From assembly GCA_029962745.1 (NCBI GenBank), contig CM057153.1, forward strand, positions 39,291,612-39,355,611: DNA of 64,000 nucleotides, given 5' to 3'. The translations under genes were made by a program, and so were the position numbers. A model generated the notes under the pieces. It had not been told where the DNA came from. It saw only the letters and a list, made by a program, of their open reading frames with translations, and ran no database searches. Source of the stretch: Echinometra lucunter. Lineage: Eukaryota > Echinodermata > Echinoidea > Camarodonta > Echinometridae. Below are positions 59,964 through 64,000 of the stretch, piece after piece; the first letter of the stretch is position 1; each line of letters starts with the position of its first letter.

Positions 59964-60818
59964 TTTGGGATTCACTCTGGGTGTAAGATTAATTTAAGTA
60001 AATCTGAAGCTATTTGGATTGGGTCCAAAAGAGGATGCCAAGAGTTTCCTCTGTCTGATAAGGGAATTTCTTGGAAAGAATGTCAGTTTAAATCCTTGGG
60101 AATTAATTTTTCTCTTAACGTTGGCACAATATATGATATTAATTACAAGGAAAAATTGAAGTCCATTGAGCAAACAGTTAATTGCTGGAAAATGAGAAAT
60201 CTATCATTAATTGGGAAAATTTGTGTAATTAAGTCTCTGGCTTTACCTAAATTATTGTACCTGTTTTCTGTTCTTTGTATAAATATCCCTTTGAAATTTT
60301 TTAAAGAGTTAAACCGGATCTTTTATAGATTCATTTGGAATGGAGGCAGAGATAGAGTCCAAAGAAAATTGATGTGCAATGATTACCAGTTTTGTGGTCT
60401 TCGAATGATTGATCCGCAAGTTTTTGCTTTAGCACAAAAGATGAAATGGGTGAAAGATTTGCTTGATGATAATTATGAAAGCAAGTGGAAGTTGATCGAA
60501 TTTTCCTTTTTGGAAGATTTTCATGATGATTTAGATATTTTGTGGAAAGCATATGCCCCTGAGAACATTTTAAAATCCCTAGGTAATTCTCAGTTAGCTG
60601 ATTCATTGCGCACATGGTATATCTTTAGAGAAAATACTACTCTGGATTTATTTGACTTCAAATTTTCTGAATTTGGTGCCTGCCAGTCGCTTTGGTTCAA
60701 TAGAAAAATTCGCTCTAAATCAAAACAATTCTTTTATTATGCGTATTGGTATGACAAGAATATCCGCACTATTTCAGATTTATTGAACCCTCTGGCCATA
60801 AATTATTTGAGGAATTGA
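59964..60818 (+). pseudogene. LINE ORF2, reverse transcriptase 3' part
   Basis: Continues in the same frame as the segment ending at 58283 once the nested element and one TA are removed. Contains GCKINLSKSEAIWIG, CQFKSLGINFS, KICVIKSLALPKLLYLFSVL and the RFIWNGGRDRVQRKLMCNDY segment. It ends by frameshift near 60800. The apparent ATG at 59937 lies in the nested element's arm and is not a native start. Confidence 0.87.
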
Positions 60819-60829
60819 TTCTAGACTTT

Positions 60830-61542
60830 GATATATCCCATTTAGATAGGAGAAAACATAATTTTTTGGTGCAAAATATACCCCCAGAGTGGCTGCAAAA
60901 TAAAATTAAGCCAAATTTGGATGTTCATGAAACTTTAATTGCTAAGCTCAAGTGAAAAAGGTTCCCAGCTTTGCATATGATGTATTATTGGATACTTGCC
61001 CTCTTGATAGTCGATATGAATATTGGGGTGATAAGTTGACTCTTCCTCAGGATATAGACTGGCAGAAGGTACATTTAAAAAATTTCAGATGCACCATAGA
61101 TACACGTTTGCGCTCCTTTTATTTTAAAGTGGTGCATAAAACTATTGCATTGAATGATTTTTTACATAAGATTAAAAGGAAGGACTCTCCTAATTGTGTA
61201 TTTTGTAATAAAGTGGAAGAGACAATGATTCATTTATTTTATGATTGTGAGAAAGTCATTCCCCTATGGCAAGATCTGGTTGGTTTAATTCATCAGAAAC
61301 ATGATATGAAATTTGTTTTATCTAACTTCAATAAGATTTTCGGTGTCATGTCGGATACATTTTTGTCTTACTTATTTTTGGTTTTGAAATATTTTATTTA
61401 TATATGTAAATTTCAAAATACCATACCAGCTGTTATGGCTTTTAAATCATTTGTAAAAAAGCAGAAAGAAACTGAGTATTATCTTGCAAAAAAGAGAAAC
61501 AAATTATCTTCCCACTTTAAGAAATGGAGATTCGATGTTTAA
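60830..61542 (+). pseudogene. LINE ORF2, C-terminal region with zinc-knuckle motif
   Basis: After the frameshift the frame runs through NFLVQNIPPEWLQNKIKPNL, a TGA at 60954-60956, then PSFAYDVLLDTCPLDSRYEY, LRSFYFKVVHKTIALNDF and CVFCNKVEETMIHLFYDCEK followed by PLWQDL. The C-x2-C-x(n)-H-x4-C pattern is the usual C-terminal zinc-binding motif of this LINE group. Ends at a natural stop. Confidence 0.82.
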
Positions 61543-62346
61543 TATGTAGTGTATCAATAATAAGTATACATGTAATTACCCCTTATTGGTTTTAGTTCAA
61601 TAGTTCACTTATGACATTGCAATGCATATGTCAAATTATGTTGTCAATTACCAGTGCACACATTTTGTACGTCATGATATTATACACTCTCGTTGCCCGT
61701 TCAGTGGGCCTCCACTCCACTGATTGTTTGACCGGTCGGGGTCTGTGTTTTTCTTCTCGTTGATTCCCCGGGCTGATTCTTTTCGTCCTGTCTGAGGGCG
61801 CGGCAAGCCGGAGCAGGTTCCATGACGAGAGGAGGAGAAGTAGTGATGTGTTAAAATTAAGTTGTACGTTGAGTGTGGGCGTACACGGTGTATTATTAGT
61901 ATTTTATCATTCCCGTTGTATCAGACCATTTGGGAGAAGAGTGTCTATACACGCGAGAGAGGTCAAGTTTTGGGTTGTTTTTTTTTTTTTTTTAAAGTAT
62001 AATGTGTGATTGTACTGTCTAGGTGACGTTTGTATGGGGTCTGGAATCTGCGCTGGCTTGTTGATGCTGGGGGATGGGATGATCTGTAGTCTGTCTGCGG
62101 TTGTCTTCGGGAGGAGGGCTCGGGCCCCTTCGCTGGTCTTTTTTTTTTGAGTACTTGTAAAAGCTGCCTTTACTTTTTATTTTTTTATTTTTTATTTTTT
62201 TTATTTTTTTATTTTTTTTAATGTCCTGCTAATATTGTTATTGTTTTTATTTTATGTTAATCAATGATTTATGTGTGATTGTTTTGTATTGTGAATCTTG
62301 AAACTTAATAAAACATACAAATATAAAAAAAACTTTGAAAGTTTAA

Positions 62347-62805
62347 GTTTATTATGGCGATACTTGAATTGGCATCTTTGTCAGCATCCGTGATGTCATT
62401 GTGGACAACTCTCCATTCCTTTTGTACACAGAATTTAACATTTTCTTTATTTTCAACAAAAAAATGAAAATTCTTTTGATTTATTGTTTGAGTATGATAC
62501 GGCTATATCAATTCTGCAAGCATTTTGGGAAGAATTATGTTGATTCTTGACTTGAAGTTTCATATAAATCAATTTTTTGGAAAAATTATGTACAAAATGA
62601 ATTGAGTGTTGTCCACGATAACATCACAGATGCTGGCAAAGTTGCCAACTCGAGGATTCCCATAATAGGGATTTACTGAAACTTTCAAAATTCATTACTC
62701 TTGAACAGATTGTCCGATTTTGCTCAAACTTTCACTGTTTATTCTTCTTGGTTATTTTTATTCACTAAGAGCACACTGATGCCTTGGTTGCATTCTCCTT
62801 TAAAG
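62347..62805 (+). mobile_element. Foldback element, right fragment
   Basis: Continues the left arm with TTGGCATCTTTGTCAGCATC and CATTCCTTTTGTACA, then shows the inverse arm (TTGTACATAATTTTTCC on the minus strand, TTGCCAACTCGAGGATTCCC, CTTGAACAGATTGTCCGATT) and ends GGTTGCATTCTCCTTTAAAG. Confidence 0.85.
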
Positions 62806-64000
62806 TGCCCATTCAAAGAAAATCACAAACTGAAATATGGCCAATAAAGGATTACTAGAAAATGGTAAGCTAACAGATGGCAATCAGATAAATTTTCGGT
62901 CAGCTATGTATAAGGTCATCAAAGAATAATACAAATAAAACCACCTCCCAGCATCTGGGATATCGGAGCCATTTGCCAGAAAAATAACAATAACTCTCAC
63001 ACCATTCTCAAAGGGAAATGAAACCAATTCTGATAATTTAAAGTTAACAGCTGTGAGAATTTTAAAAATTCTCATTTTGCTACTTGACAATGGTACAAAT
63101 AAAAGTTATAGTTTAAAAATACCAGTCTGAAAGTTTCAAAGTATAATATCAATGGAAAGTATTTTTAAATATTAAAAATGTAAACCAATGTTCAAAGAAA
63201 ATATAATGGTCGGTCGCACAGACTGGACATGAGGAGGTGCATGTGCACAGAGCTCACCTGAACAGTAATGTGTATGTGTGTGTGTAATGCATATCATGTA
63301 TAGTACAGGGAGAGAGGTGCAGCCAACAGTTTTTTGAACTGGTGGAAAATGCTCCTCTTATTTATTTTTTACTGAGACCAAAAATGATCAATTCGTCGTT
63401 TGCGTCTTACTAATAGTTTTTCATTTCAAATTATGGTTGGTTTCAGGGTTTTTGAGTAAAATACAAGTTTTCATACACATGTTTCATCTTAGTTTGACAA
63501 TTTTTTAAATCAGCTGCTCACAAAGTTAGCCAATGCCTTTACAATCTTAAGTTTGCAGGTATACAGGATTAACAGTCAAAGAAACCACATTTTCAAACTG
63601 AAAAGCCCTCCGAACAATACCATGGACAGTATTCGTTCCCTCTTGAAATGCCAAACATACCACGATGTATGCAGCTGAAAATACAATGGTGTCTTACTTT
63701 GTTTACAAGCGATTGATTCCTATATCTTTTAACACTGTTTTTTTTTTTTAATAAAAAAGTAAGAGAAATAACTGAAAAGATGACAAAACAGGCATTGAAA
63801 CTATGTGAGATGCTATGGGACCTTGTCTGCTTGTTAGGTGAGTTACAATGGTGAATTTTCAGTACATGTAATAATAATGATAATAATATTGGATACTTAT
63901 GTAGTGCACGTGTCCACCAATCAAGGAGCTCACTGTGCTCCAGTATAACCTAGGCTAGGCTACCAATTACAGTGCTTACAGCATTCTAGGCATTCCTTCC
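62806..64000. other. Anonymous region at the window end
   Basis: AT-rich sequence with a short GT tract at about 63269-63284 and an AATAATGATAATAATATTGG start of a probable repeat at 63870. I see no gene. Confidence 0.55.

Larger units (their letters stand above)
55289..62330 (+). mobile_element. 5'-truncated Tx1/L1-type LINE with 16-bp target-site duplication
   Basis: The flanking duplication AACTTTGAAAGTTTAA is at 55273-55288 and 62331-62346. The copy starts within ORF1, then has ORF2 (endonuclease, reverse transcriptase, C-terminal zinc knuckle) and an AT-rich 3' UTR ending with AATAAAACATACAAAT and a short A run. It is 7,042 bp including a nested 1,678-bp element, so about 5.4 kb of LINE. 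Frameshifts and stops show it is inactive. It is placed in the Tx1/L1 group from the APE-type endonuclease and the C-terminal Cys-His motif. Confidence 0.9.

Noticed and set aside
59937..60818. Independent gene starting with ATG at 59937
   Set aside because: The ATG lies in the inverted arm of the nested transposon; the rest is LINE reverse transcriptase continued from 58283.

Overview
The window is eukaryotic, AT-rich, and full of short introns, microsatellites and degenerate transposable elements. It looks like a marine invertebrate deuterostome, most likely an echinoderm such as a sea urchin. That guess rests on the style of the repeats: foldback elements with TIRs like CAGGGGGTGTTTCAT, tandem units containing TGACCTTTGACCTTGTGACC that end in a GGCGGAGGCAT inverted terminus, and a tRNA-derived SINE. 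No species was confirmed.

Region 1 to 44,561, minus strand: one very large gene fills two thirds of the window. I traced 43 coding exons from a signal-peptide exon at 44,240-44,561 down to an exon at 67-317. All 42 introns have GT..AG ends, every junction keeps the reading frame, and the joined frame is open for 12,786 nt (4,262 codons). The gene continues past position 1, so the protein is longer than this. It is built from about nine repeats of a roughly 400-450 residue glycine-rich module. In order, a module contains YG-LYEP-FGS, GGGSGGSIWI, GGGGAGGRIAVY, GGPGTVFLY, VDN, a variable stretch, FEELQIYGNAH, MIGDRTGxxHIG, DLPFxVYVY, NLTLHHGG and ENITIDDGG. Two modules carry discoidin-like (galactose-binding-like) insertions, and exon 8 encodes a glycine-poor block of 435 residues. 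Function is not known; the sequence supports a secreted extracellular glycoprotein.

The introns and the 6.9-kb first intron hold many non-autonomous elements: two of three copies of a TTAA-flanked piggyBac-like MITE, foldback hairpins, a tandem array ending in (GACG)n, a 251-bp tandem duplication, and a TA-flanked element.

Region 44,562 to 55,160: no gene was recognised. It holds a GGCGC-rich foldback element, a tRNA-derived SINE, a 1-kb foldback element made of degenerate short repeats, several MITEs, and the third TTAA MITE in inverted orientation.

Region 55,161 to 62,805: a three-level nested insertion. A 0.6-kb foldback element was interrupted by a 5'-truncated Tx1/L1-type LINE with a 16-bp target-site duplication. 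The reverse-transcriptase frame of that LINE was in turn interrupted by a 1,678-bp element with 522-bp inverted repeats and a TA duplication. The last 1.2 kb holds only anonymous AT-rich sequence.
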